Shown: positions 24,797 to 33,384, counted from the stretch's first letter. The stretch: 64,000 bases of DNA from Streptomyces alanosinicus (GCF_014650595.1 NZ_BMVG01000019.1:1-64000); one strand, 5' to 3'. A program made the numbers and translations. The notes: a model not told the origin generated them from the sequence alone.

Positions 24797-25366
24797 ATGC
24801 GGGGCCTGTGGAAGGTGACGTACGCGCACCCGGAACGCACGAACACGACGTGGAACTACCTGATTCCGGTGTGGGACGCCCGGACGGAGAACGCCGCGCG
24901 GGAGCGCGCCCAGGCGCGGCACGACGGGAACGTGGCCCACATGCCGGCGCGGATACGGGCGGTCGAGGCCTCCGAACTAGAGGTGCTGGCAGTGGTCTTC
25001 CGGCCCGCGGTGCTGTCTCGGGAGCGGGCGGTGGCCTGGATCGCACTGCAGCAGCACGGGGCGATCACCGAGCAGGGGTGGCCGCTCGCGCAGGAAGGCC
25101 AGGAGCGTGGTCGTGACGAGTGGTGGCGTGGCGATGTTGGCGAACTCCACATGAATCTGCGTGAACGAATCCACGGGTTCGGAGTATCGGTGGCCGAGAT
25201 CCTTCAGGTGCCGGACACGGCCGCGTCGGCAGCCTGGGCCGTCGAGGCGCACACTGACCGCTTCGGTCGGGTGTGGTGGGACAGAGTCCGAGCCGAGATC
25301 CACAAGGCGGGGCTGTCCTGGCTGTGGCAGACCCCGTACGGCATGGCCTGGATCGACCAAGCCTAA
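24797..25366 (+). CDS. Hypothetical protein
   Basis: The 189-residue protein (MRGLWKVTYAHPERTNTTWN at the start) has an N-terminal segment similar in feel to that of the 107-residue protein encoded from 25496 (CRWKVSYSYACTCRPQCYW): a WKV[TS]Y strand then a conserved Trp. The C-terminal part is rich in Trp (SWLWQTPYGMAWIDQA). It may belong to a small family of strand-first element proteins. Confidence 0.5.
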   Translation: MRGLWKVTYAHPERTNTTWNYLIPVWDARTENAARERAQARHDGNVAHMPARIRAVEASELEVLAVVFRPAVLSRERAVAWIALQQHGAITEQGWPLAQEGQERGRDEWWRGDVGELHMNLRERIHGFGVSVAEILQVPDTAASAAWAVEAHTDRFGRVWWDRVRAEIHKAGLSWLWQTPYGMAWIDQA

Positions 25367-25400
25367 CCCGGCCGCCCCCACTTGACCTGCATGTTCGCAG

Positions 25401-25428
25401 TTGACCCCATCCTTATACATAGTAGAAT
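25401..25428 (+). promoter_or_regulatory. Recurrent promoter, copy 5
   Basis: TTGACC, a 16-bp spacer, TAGAAT and TAAC. The leader hairpin GGGAGG-GAGAA-CCTCCC (25442-25458) lies 14-30 bases after the -10 element. It drives the 107-residue protein gene at 25496. Confidence 0.78.
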
Positions 25429-25495
25429 TAACTCAACAAGGGGGAGGGAGAACCTCCCTTCGACCGTTACGCCAAGCACAGAGAAGAGACCGTTC

Positions 25496-25819
25496 GTGAA
25501 TCGCGAAGAGCTGCTCAACAGCTGCCGCTGGAAGGTCAGTTACAGCTACGCCTGCACTTGCCGCCCGCAGTGCTACTGGACCACCATCCGCGGTCGCCAC
25601 AGCAACTCGGTCGGCACGTTCCTCAACAACGGGGAAGAGCTGCTGGGGGCGGAGGCCGCGGCGGCGCTCATCGCCCAGCGGTTCGGTCACCAGGAGATCG
25701 CGGATATCCGCATGTGGCAGGAGAGCGCCGAAGAGCGCGACGCCCGCCTGGCGCGGGATCGCCGCGAGGCGGCCATGGCGGCCCGTGGCATCCACTGGGC
25801 GATGGGCGGCGCCAACTAG
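25496..25819 (+). CDS. Hypothetical protein
   Basis: The 107-residue protein starts at GTG 25496. An opening CxxxC-type cluster (SCRWKV, ACTCRPQCYW) could bind metal, and a charged helix follows (QESAEERDARLARDRREAAM). It lies behind promoter copy 5 and before the methylase-like gene. Confidence 0.5.
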   Translation: MNREELLNSCRWKVSYSYACTCRPQCYWTTIRGRHSNSVGTFLNNGEELLGAEAAAALIAQRFGHQEIADIRMWQESAEERDARLARDRREAAMAARGIHWAMGGAN

Positions 25820-25861
25820 GAAGTGCATGCGCGCCGTTCAGGCGCCCCTCATGCCACCCCT

Positions 25862-25890
25862 GCCCGCTCCCCACCTCCCTGAGAGCGGGC
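25862..25890 (+). terminator. Hairpin before methylase gene
   Basis: GCCCGCTC (25862-25869) and GAGCGGGC (25883-25890) form an 8-bp stem with a 13-nt loop in the gap between the 107-residue protein gene and the methylase-like gene. Confidence 0.5.
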
Positions 25891-25930
25891 CCCTGTCTAC
25901 CGGCACCCCTTCACGGAAGGTGACTTCTAC

Positions 25931-27001
25931 GTGACTCAGCAGCTCGACTTGTTCGCAGAGGTAGCCGAGCCGATACCCGCTGCGTTCACCGCGGCACCGA
26001 AGCCTGCGCCGTCCACACCGAAAGCCACGGCATCGAGGCAGGTGCGGACGGCCGCACCCTGCACCCCGCGCATCAGGCGGGCGCCCCGCCCGCACCCGGT
26101 GAGCGATCCGCACCGGCGCGCCCTGGAGATCGGCGAAGCGGTGGCCGAACGGTGGCACAACCGGCACGGCGGCACCGCCATCGAGGTGCCGATCGGCGTG
26201 GTCGCGACCCTCGCCCTCATCAGGGAGAAGGACGCGAACGGCCCGGACCTCAAAGCACAGCTCCTCTCCCAGGACGGCCCGCAGCTGATCGCGATGCTCC
26301 GTGAGATCTGGTCGATGCACTGGCTTCACCGGCCCGACCTGATCGAGCGTGCACGGATCCTGCACGAGTGGCTGAACGATGACGTCGACGAGTACCGGAT
26401 GCACGCGGTGCGCGCTGTCGCCGAAACCGCCCTCAAGCGCGGCCTGTTCGACCTGACCGCACACGAGGACCCATTCCTGCGCTCGGCCACAGACGTGCTG
26501 TCGCCGGTGATGATGTGCCTGCGTTCCCAGGGCGCCCGGCAGGGGCTCGGCGAGTATCACACCCCGGCGCCGGTCGCTGACGCCATGTCCGAGGTGCTCG
26601 CTGCGGGACAGATCATGGAAATCAACCTCGCAGCCAATGAGCCGCGTACGGGAGAGCACATCCATGACCCATGCGCCGGCAGCGGAGGGCTGCCGCGCTC
26701 GGCCGCGCAGTACATCCGCGAACGCGGCCACGACCCTGCGGATTTCCAGTGGTCGATGGTCGACATCGACCAGATAGCCGCCGCCTGCGCCTCGGTGAAC
26801 GCGATCATCTGGGGCCTCGGCCCTCGTGTCACCGTCGCGTGCGCCGACGCGCTGGCAAACCCGAACGCAGTCCAAGACGCAATGAGGGAAGCGCGGGCCG
26901 TCTTCAAGCATCGCGACGAGGCACTTGGCAAGGCTCGGCTCATCGCCGCCGTCCGCCAGGTGCAGCAGCTGGTGGATACGGCCCTCATGCACGCCGCCTG
27001 A
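25931..27001 (+). CDS. N-6 adenine methylase-like protein lacking the NPPY motif
   Basis: The 356-residue protein contains LGEYHTPAPVADAM, as in HsdM-type methylases, then the SAM motif I HDPCAGSGGLPRSA (about 243-256) and an acidic motif II (VDIDQIAA). At the place of the catalytic (N/D)PP(Y/F) there is only ACADALANPNAVQD, after which the protein turns into a charged helix and stops. It may bind SAM or DNA without methylating, for example as an anti-restriction or regulatory protein; such short forms occur in phages and plasmids. GAAGGTGA precedes GTG 25931. Confidence 0.7.
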   Translation: MTQQLDLFAEVAEPIPAAFTAAPKPAPSTPKATASRQVRTAAPCTPRIRRAPRPHPVSDPHRRALEIGEAVAERWHNRHGGTAIEVPIGVVATLALIREKDANGPDLKAQLLSQDGPQLIAMLREIWSMHWLHRPDLIERARILHEWLNDDVDEYRMHAVRAVAETALKRGLFDLTAHEDPFLRSATDVLSPVMMCLRSQGARQGLGEYHTPAPVADAMSEVLAAGQIMEINLAANEPRTGEHIHDPCAGSGGLPRSAAQYIRERGHDPADFQWSMVDIDQIAAACASVNAIIWGLGPRVTVACADALANPNAVQDAMREARAVFKHRDEALGKARLIAAVRQVQQLVDTALMHAA

Positions 27002-27036
27002 GCCCACCCCACCCCCTGTGACCTGCGTAAGCGCAG

Positions 27037-27064
27037 TTGACCCCACCCCCATGCATAGTAGAAT
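27037..27064 (+). promoter_or_regulatory. Recurrent promoter, copy 6
   Basis: TTGACC, a 16-bp spacer, TAGAAT and TAAC. The leader hairpin is GAGGGGG/CCCC...CTC (27078-27099). It probably drives the gene at 27125 and the following 221-residue and ParB-like genes. Confidence 0.78.
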
Positions 27065-27124
27065 TAACTCAACAGTTGAGGGGGAAGGCCCCAGCCTCAG
27101 CCCGATCAAGACCAGGAAGCCGCC

Positions 27125-27523
27125 GTGCCCGACACCGTCCACACCCTGCTCGTCGCCACCGACGGCACGATCACAGACCTGCACCTGAGCACGAACGACA
27201 CCGCCCAGCTCACTCAGATTCACCGAGCCCTCGGAGACGACGCCGAGGCCCTCCACTACGTGCACGGCACGGACGGCGCAAACACCGTTGCCTTCGTCGC
27301 CGAGATCCGGGAAGGCCAGCCGCCGAATCTGTACGCGGCCCTCGCCCTGCACTTCCTCCTCCCCCAGGCCGCCATCACCGACGTCCGCGGCCCCGTCGTC
27401 TTCGCCGGGTTCACCCGGGAGGGCCGCCTGGCCAATCTGAGCGAAGACGCGGTCCGCGCCATCCGCGCCGTCGAGCCGGAAATCCCCGGAACCTTCCCCG
27501 CCATCGTCCGCACCGCCCACTGA
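27125..27523 (+). CDS. Hypothetical protein
   Basis: The 132-residue protein starts at GTG 27125 (MPDTVHTLLVATDGTITDLH). Its alternating strand-helix pattern looks like a small alpha/beta fold. No family is recognised. It is the first gene behind promoter copy 6. Confidence 0.5.
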   Translation: MPDTVHTLLVATDGTITDLHLSTNDTAQLTQIHRALGDDAEALHYVHGTDGANTVAFVAEIREGQPPNLYAALALHFLLPQAAITDVRGPVVFAGFTREGRLANLSEDAVRAIRAVEPEIPGTFPAIVRTAH

Positions 27524-27581
27524 CTCACCGCGAACAGCAGCACCCCGAGATTTACGCACCTCTTGGAACAGGAGCACACCC

Positions 27582-28247
27582 GTGACCAGCACCGACACCA
27601 TGGCGCCTGACACCGTCGACACCAACGGCGTGGAAGCGGAAGCCGACGAGGAAGCGCAGGCGACCATCCTCAGCGAGATCGACCTGTACTTGCTGTCCAA
27701 GCCCATCGCCGAAGCCCTCGGCGACGGCTGGAGGGAAGACCCCGAGGACACCCCCGCAGGCTTCGCGGACAAGTCGATTCGCCTCATCCACCCCGACGGC
27801 CGCTCCATCGGCGTACGGCACCTGTGGCAGGGCAAGGCCGTACAGACCTTCGCCATCGGCGGCCCTGCTCCCAAGCGATCGGCCGGCCCGGAGCGTGAGA
27901 ACCGGCTGCCCAAGGGGATCCGCTACAGCAAGGGAGTCTGCTTCACCACCCACTCGCCGCTTCAGGAGATCCTCACCGTCATCCGCACCAGCCTGCTGCC
28001 CGCCTTCGACGGCCACCGGCCCCGCCTGCGCGCCGACGGGACACCGATCCCGCCCGCCGTCGAGGCTCCCACCGAGCAGAGCCAGAACGCCACGGCCGGC
28101 ACGGCAGAACCCGCCCAGAACGCGGACACCGCCCCGCCGACGACCAAGAGCAACGCGAAGTCCACCGGCCGGGTGAAGGGCACGGGGCACCGCACTGCGT
28201 CGGCGAAGCGCACCACCAAGCGCCGCACCACCCCTGTGACCGCCTGA
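27582..28247 (+). CDS. Hypothetical protein with basic tail
   Basis: The 221-residue protein starts at GTG 27582 behind CTCTTGGAA (27560-27568) and a closer GGAG. An acidic N-terminus leads to a globular middle (SIRLIHPDGRSIGVRHLWQG), then a low-complexity tail of Lys/Arg/Thr (GTGHRTASAKRTTKRRTTP) that should bind nucleic acid non-specifically. It lies just upstream of the ParB-like gene, which suggests a role in DNA handling. Confidence 0.5.
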   Translation: MTSTDTMAPDTVDTNGVEAEADEEAQATILSEIDLYLLSKPIAEALGDGWREDPEDTPAGFADKSIRLIHPDGRSIGVRHLWQGKAVQTFAIGGPAPKRSAGPERENRLPKGIRYSKGVCFTTHSPLQEILTVIRTSLLPAFDGHRPRLRADGTPIPPAVEAPTEQSQNATAGTAEPAQNADTAPPTTKSNAKSTGRVKGTGHRTASAKRTTKRRTTPVTA

Positions 28248-28267
28248 CTCCGCCGACAACGCATCCC

Positions 28268-28296
28268 GGGCGGGCGCAGCCGCCGTGTGCCCGCCC
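28268..28296 (+). terminator. Hairpin before parB-like gene
   Basis: GGGCGGGC (28268-28275) and GCCCGCCC (28289-28296) form a GC stem between two co-directional genes. It may be an attenuator rather than a full terminator. Confidence 0.45.
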
Positions 28297-28317
28297 CTGG
28301 CGTGAAGGACCACGACC

Positions 28318-29931
28318 ATGAGCACCACCACCGACGCCCGTCCCGCCGCCGTCGAAGGATTCACCGGCCGCTTCGCCTGGGTCGACCCCCACGACCTGGT
28401 CATCGACCCGTACAACCATCGCAAGCACCGCGACGGCGGGGACGACGAGGACACCACACAGCCGGATGCGGAACTCCAGGCCAGCGTCGACGAACTCGGC
28501 GTCCTCACCCCGCTCGTGCTGCGCCCGCAGACCGGTGAGCACGAGGGCAAGCTCGGCATCATCTTCGGGCAGCGCCGAAACAACGCTGCCTTGGCCGCCG
28601 CGAAGAAGGCCAAGGCGAAGAAGAAGCCCTACCGGCTCATCCCGGCGATCATCCGCGACGATCTGACCGGCGTGGACGACGCGGCGCTGACGGTGTCGTT
28701 CATCGAGAACAAGCACCGCCGCCAGGCCACGATCCGCGACGACATCGACGCCGCCAAGCAGCTCTCCCTCATGAACATCCCGAAGACCCGCAAGAACCGG
28801 CATGCCCGCGCGATGGGCTTCAAGCCCGCCGAACTGGCCGCCGCCACCAAGGCATCCCAGCTGTCCGACGAAAACCTCACCGAGGCGGTCGACGAGGGCT
28901 TCAACCTGGTGGAGCTGGCCGAGTTCCAGGAAGTCGAAAGCGTCGACGATGCCTTGTGGACCCTGCGGCGCGCCAAGAGCCGCGACATACGGGAGGGCAA
29001 CCACAAGCGCGGTCACTGGAAGCACGCCCTGGCCGAACTGCGCGCCGAGAAGGAACTCGCCGACACATGCGCCAAGCTCATCCAGGAGCTGACCGCCGAG
29101 GAAGTCACGGTCGTGGACTGGCGCTGGAACTGGTCGGGCACCAGCACCCGCCCGCTCACCGATCTCCTTACCGACGACGGCCAGCCCCACACTCCCGACA
29201 CTCACCAGGACTGCCCCGGGCATGCGGCCTGCGTTGACACACGCGAGGCCGAGGTGATCTGGCTGTGCACCGCCTGGAACCGGTATGGCCACCCCCTCAC
29301 CCCTCAGGCAGCCAAGAAGGACAAGCAGCAGACAGGCCCGGACAAGGAAGCGGCCAAGGCCGAGCGGCGGCTGGTGATCGAGAACAACAAGGCATGGCGG
29401 CAGGCCCGCACCGTGCGCCTGGACTTCATCAAGGACCTGTGTCACCAGCCCGAGGCCAGTATCCGAGTGTGGCCACTGATCCTGTCCATGATCACCGGCA
29501 CCAGCTACGCGTACGACAACTTCATCGATCGCAAGCGCACCGATCTGCCCGCACACTTCCTCGGCGTCGAGGACCCCAACAAGGACCGCTCCCAGTGGAA
29601 CCGCGTCAGCGATCCCTTTGGCCAGGTGATCACCCGCACCAGCCCCGCCAGCGCCTGGCGCATCCTGCTCGCCCACGTCGCAGCCGCCCACGAGAGCGAG
29701 CACATGGACGACGCGGCCTGGCGTAACCACATCGACCCACAGACCGTCGCCTGGCTGACGTTCCTCGAGGCGGAGGGCTACGCGCTCAGCACCATCGAGG
29801 CAGAGACGGCCGCCAAGGGGCGCGCCCAGCAGCAGGAGAAGGCGCGGCAGGACGCCGAGCGTGAGCAGCCCACCGCCAACACAGACCCGGACGAGGCCCA
29901 CGCGAAGGAGCTGGTGCCGGCCGCAGCCTGA
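28318..29931 (+). CDS. ParB/Spo0J-domain protein
   Basis: The 537-residue protein has the ParB N-terminal (CTPase/nuclease-fold) motifs: LVIDPYNHRKH, a search helix ELQASVDELGVLTPLVLRP, GQRRNNAALAAAKKA and SFIENKHRR. An HTH-like region follows (FKPAELAAATKASQLSDENL). The remainder is long and unrecognised, ending in an Ala/Glu/Gln-rich coil. No parA gene is adjacent, so it may act in plasmid-type partition with a host ParA, in regulation, or as a phage ParB-like nuclease. AAGGA precedes ATG 28318. Confidence 0.7.
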   Translation: MSTTTDARPAAVEGFTGRFAWVDPHDLVIDPYNHRKHRDGGDDEDTTQPDAELQASVDELGVLTPLVLRPQTGEHEGKLGIIFGQRRNNAALAAAKKAKAKKKPYRLIPAIIRDDLTGVDDAALTVSFIENKHRRQATIRDDIDAAKQLSLMNIPKTRKNRHARAMGFKPAELAAATKASQLSDENLTEAVDEGFNLVELAEFQEVESVDDALWTLRRAKSRDIREGNHKRGHWKHALAELRAEKELADTCAKLIQELTAEEVTVVDWRWNWSGTSTRPLTDLLTDDGQPHTPDTHQDCPGHAACVDTREAEVIWLCTAWNRYGHPLTPQAAKKDKQQTGPDKEAAKAERRLVIENNKAWRQARTVRLDFIKDLCHQPEASIRVWPLILSMITGTSYAYDNFIDRKRTDLPAHFLGVEDPNKDRSQWNRVSDPFGQVITRTSPASAWRILLAHVAAAHESEHMDDAAWRNHIDPQTVAWLTFLEAEGYALSTIEAETAAKGRAQQQEKARQDAEREQPTANTDPDEAHAKELVPAAA

Positions 29932-29937
29932 CTGCCC

Positions 29938-29969
29938 CATGGGAGGCCCGCCACACGGGGCCTCCCATG
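29938..29969 (+). terminator. Perfect 12-bp hairpin after parB-like gene
   Basis: CATGGGAGGCCC (29938-29949) pairs with GGGCCTCCCATG (29958-29969) immediately after the stop codon. It is a strong terminator candidate. Confidence 0.7.
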
Positions 29970-30067
29970 CCCAGCCATCCCTGCCCTGCTCCCGCCTCGA
30001 AGCAATCGCGACGCGCACTCGGCGAGCCACCGCTGACGCCGTCACGCATGAACAACACGGAACGCCT

Positions 30068-30880
30068 ATGAAGATCAATCGCCGCAAGGCCACCTGGTAC
30101 CCGAAGATCTCCTCATCCACCTTGCAAGCCGTCACCACCAGCAGCGCATGGACCCAACGCCTCGAAGACGACGCAGTCGTGCCCACCAAGTTCGCCCTGC
30201 GTAACCCGCACATCGTCGACGCCCTGCCCGACGGCCAAGTCTTCGTACGGCACGTCAACCTGGTCACTGTCCATGAGGGCCGCCAGCTGATCACCGAAAT
30301 GACGCCCGGCTACGCCCAAGACCTCGGCCACATGTTGATCGACCGCAGCGCGCAGGTCCGCTTGGCCAACCACACCCACGCGGACGGACACACCAGCGAC
30401 CAGCAGCCGCTGACCTCCGCAGTCGCCGCTCACAAGCGAGCACAGCAGGCCGCCGTCGACCGGGCAGTGGAACTGGTCCACATGGTGTGGCCCAGCCTCC
30501 AGCTCCGGTACCGGCAGCACCTCGCGCTCGACAGCAAGGGGTTCGGCCGCTGGTACATCGTGATCAACGACGAGGGCGCGCGCGCACGCGTCGAAGCCCG
30601 CGGCGTACCGGCCCGGGCATGGGGCACGTTCGTCACCGAAGCCGTGGATCGCGCGTGGTTCCACAAAGGCCGCTTCCGCGGGGCGGACGACTGGGCACGG
30701 GCACGGCCCGGCCAGTACGAGGCGCAGTCGCACCGCGCCCAGTACAGCGACCGCCTACAGATCGGCGCCGACGGCGAGGCGATTGAACTGGTCCTGTACG
30801 CCGTGGAGGTGCGCAAGCTCGCCCGCGGACTGACGCACATGCTCGCCGGCGGACGGTCCGCAGATGGCCAGGCGATCTAA
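30068..30880 (+). CDS. Hypothetical protein
   Basis: The 270-residue protein starts at ATG 30068 (MKINRRKATWYPKISSSTLQ). It contains LHMVWPSLQL-like helical sequence and GRWYIVINDEGARARVEARG. No catalytic motif is seen and the family is not recognised. Confidence 0.5.
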   Translation: MKINRRKATWYPKISSSTLQAVTTSSAWTQRLEDDAVVPTKFALRNPHIVDALPDGQVFVRHVNLVTVHEGRQLITEMTPGYAQDLGHMLIDRSAQVRLANHTHADGHTSDQQPLTSAVAAHKRAQQAAVDRAVELVHMVWPSLQLRYRQHLALDSKGFGRWYIVINDEGARARVEARGVPARAWGTFVTEAVDRAWFHKGRFRGADDWARARPGQYEAQSHRAQYSDRLQIGADGEAIELVLYAVEVRKLARGLTHMLAGGRSADGQAI

Positions 30881-30926
30881 AAGGCGCCAGGCCGCCTCTT
30901 CTCCCCCACACCAAGGACACACGATC

Positions 30927-32066
30927 ATGCCCTCCAGCGACCGCACCATACGTGTCGGCACCATCGACGTCACCGTTCGCACCAGCAACAGGACCACGCT
31001 CGCCGTCACCGTCACCCGGCGAGGCGGCATCATCGTCCACGGCCCGCACACCACGACCGATCTGGACGCCGCCGCCCTCGTCGAACGGCGCCGCTCATGG
31101 ATCTACCAGCGCCTCACGCACCTCGCCGAAACCGCACCCGACGACCCGCTCAAGGAACTCGCCCCCGGCTCAGGATTCAACGTTCTCGGCCGACTGCACC
31201 GCCTGCGAATCGTCGCCGACAGCGACCAGAACAAGCCACTCACCCAGCTGCGGAACACCCCGACCGGCGGCTGGCTCCACGTCCGACGCAGCACAACACT
31301 AAATCCGGACGAAGCACGGTGAACCCTCATCAACTTCTATGCCGAAACCGGCCGCGAATGGCGGGAATTAAACCATCCGCAGTTCGCCACACACATCCCA
31401 AACAAGGACCTAACAGTCACCTTCTCGACCCGCATGCACACCACCTGGGCCCGCCACCACCCAAGGCGCGGACTCACCCTGCACTGGGCCACAGCCCAAC
31501 TCCCGCCCACCCTCCTCCGCGAACTCATCCACCGCACCCTCAACCTCCACACCATCGCCAGCAACCACGACCTCAACAAGGCACTCCGCGCACTCTGGCT
31601 CGGCAAACTCACCACCCCCACCAACCCGGACCCCCGAACCCGCCTCACACCAACACGCCAGGACAGCTGCCCTGACTGCTCCGCCTCACCCGGCACACTC
31701 CACGCCGACCGATGCGACATCGCACGCTGCGCCTTCACCGGCCTCCAACGCACCCACTGCCATCCCGGCAACACCTGCAACACCGTCTGGACCGGCCAAA
31801 TACCCGGCGAAGCAGAATGCATCGAATACGGCTTCTACTGCCGCATCGGCCCGGGCGGCTACGAACCATGCAACGCCGATGACGCCGACGCCGCCCCCGA
31901 CTACAACCGGCTGTACCGCGACTGCCGCTGGGACCCCACCACCCAACGCATGACCTTGCCCTCACCACCCGCTCAGAGCCGCCCCGACGCCCCGCGACGA
32001 GGAAGGACACCAGCCGTGACGGCGAGCATTCCGCGCGCCACCGTACTGCGGCCGGACCTTGAATGA
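30927..32066 (+). pseudogene. YgjP/DUF45-like metallopeptidase gene with in-frame TGA
   Basis: One frame is open for 379 codons except for a TGA at 31320-31322. The first part (30927-31322, 131 residues) matches the N-terminal style of YgjP-like proteins (VERRRSWIYQRLTHL, LKELAPGSGFNVLGRLHRLR). After the stop the same frame continues naturally (TLINFYAETGREWREL, LTVTFSTRMHTTWARHH, LTLHWATAQLPPTLLREL). The expected HExxH...H zinc site is RELIH...NH here, so the first ligand is lost. A Cys-rich C-terminal module follows (SCPDCSASPGTLHADRCDIA onward). It is probably a recently broken gene of an already degenerate protease; two separate small genes are less likely. Confidence 0.6.
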
Positions 32067-32163
32067 CGCTCACCGCCGTGCCCGAGGGCGCCGCGCCCGG
32101 AGCCAACTCCACCAGCACGGCCGGGCTTACGCACCTCAGTCGGACAGACAAGGAACCCATCCC

Positions 32164-32367
32164 ATGACCGCACCCGACGCCTACAGCAAGGGGGATCGCG
32201 TCACCGTCCTCGGCACCGCCGGTACCGGCGCCGACACCATCGGAGCCATCGCCGGACCCGACGCCACCGGAACCATCTCGGGCCCCTTCTACCGGGACCC
32301 CTCGACCCTGCCGTGGCCGGGCGGACGGAGTAGCGCATTCACCCCAAAGAGGGCACGTCGTCGGTAA
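32164..32367 (+). CDS. Small hypothetical protein
   Basis: The 67-residue reading (MTAPDAYSKGDRVTVLGTAG) has a plausible KGDRVTV strand as in other small element proteins. The C-terminus looks arbitrary (SSAFTPKRARRR), suggesting truncation at the right edge of the accessory region. Confidence 0.35.
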   Translation: MTAPDAYSKGDRVTVLGTAGTGADTIGAIAGPDATGTISGPFYRDPSTLPWPGGRSSAFTPKRARRR

Positions 32368-32575
32368 GCTGCCGTAGCCTCACGTTGCTCCGGAGGCCCA
32401 GCATTCACTCGAGTTCGCTCATCGTGACGGCGATTCCTGAATCGACCAGCGTGGATCTTGTTCCTCAGTGGATTCGGACATCAAGGGCCTGAGGACGTTG
32501 GTGGACTGCTCGGGTCGCAGATCTTGATCGTTTTGGGCTTGCGGCCGGCTCGTCGGCGCCGCCAGGATCGGCTGC

Positions 32576-33265
32576 ATGATCAAGGGTGTGATGTTCGACT
32601 TCTCCGGGACCCTCTTCCGGATCGAATCGGCCGCGCAGTGGCTGCGCGCGGTGGCAACGAAGGCTGGTCTGGACGTGCCCGAGGGTGAACTCGACGCGTG
32701 CGTCAGCCGGCTGGAAGAGTTCGGCGCTCAGCCCGGAGGGGTTCCTCCGCGCACAGTGCCGCCCCACCTGGAGGCACTGTGGCGGGAGCGCGATCTGACC
32801 GCCGAACGACACCGGGCTGCCTTCACAGCCCTTACCCGGGAAGCGAAGCTGCCTGCGGCCGACCTGGCCGAGGCCCTGTATGAACGTTCCCAAGTGTCCG
32901 GGGCATGGCTGCCTTATCCCGACACCGAGGAAACCCTCCGCGCCCTACGCGCGCGAGGCATCCCGGTCGCTGTCGTCAGCAACATCGGCTGGGACATGCG
33001 CCCTGTCTTCCGCGACCACGGTGTCGATGCCCTCGTGGACGCCTACTTCCTCTCCTTCGAGCGCGGTGTGAAGAAGCCCGATCCCCGGATCTTCCAGATG
33101 GCGTGCGACAAGCTCGGAGTGGCACCCGGCGATGCACTCATGGTGGGAGACGAGCCTGTTGCGGACGTCGGCGCTGCCACGCTGGGGTGCCGGGTCCACC
33201 TAGTCGAACCGTTGCCCGTCGACCAGCGACCCGGCGCGCTGGCCGAGGTGCTCCAGCTCCTCTGA
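32576..33265 (+). CDS. HAD-superfamily hydrolase
   Basis: The 229-residue protein begins MIKGVMFDFSGTLF with motif I DFSGT, where the second Asp of phosphatases is replaced by Ser, as in some dehalogenase-like members. Motif II is AVVSNIGWD and motifs III/IV are KKPDPRIFQ and MVGDEPVADVGAA. The substrate is unknown. The 208 bp before it (32368-32575) hold no gene. It marks the return to ordinary chromosomal genes. Confidence 0.8.
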   Translation: MIKGVMFDFSGTLFRIESAAQWLRAVATKAGLDVPEGELDACVSRLEEFGAQPGGVPPRTVPPHLEALWRERDLTAERHRAAFTALTREAKLPAADLAEALYERSQVSGAWLPYPDTEETLRALRARGIPVAVVSNIGWDMRPVFRDHGVDALVDAYFLSFERGVKKPDPRIFQMACDKLGVAPGDALMVGDEPVADVGAATLGCRVHLVEPLPVDQRPGALAEVLQLL

Positions 33266-33283
33266 CGCGGCCCGACCGGGGCG

Positions 33284-33384
33284 ACTTTCGACGCGATGTT
33301 GAGGGCCCGGGGACCGAACACCGTCCAGTCCTCGGGCTCGATACCGCGCAAACGTACCCGCTTACCAGTCCAGAACGAAGTCAT
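33284..33384 (-). pseudogene. GNAT acetyltransferase N-terminal fragment
   Basis: The minus strand from ATG 33384 reads MTSFWTGKRVRLRGIEPEDW, the standard opening of a streptomycete GNAT acetyltransferase, then loses homology after about 25 codons (VFGPRALNIASK). The rest of the gene is absent. It is a deletion remnant beside the accessory region. Confidence 0.5.

Noticed and set aside
31320..31322. Selenocysteine at the in-frame TGA
   Set aside because: No bSECIS-like hairpin is evident right after the codon and the family has no redox Cys at this place; a nonsense change is simpler.
32368..32575. Possible attachment site or tRNA at the right end of the accessory region
   Set aside because: No tRNA-like cloverleaf and no direct repeat matching the left side could be seen by eye.
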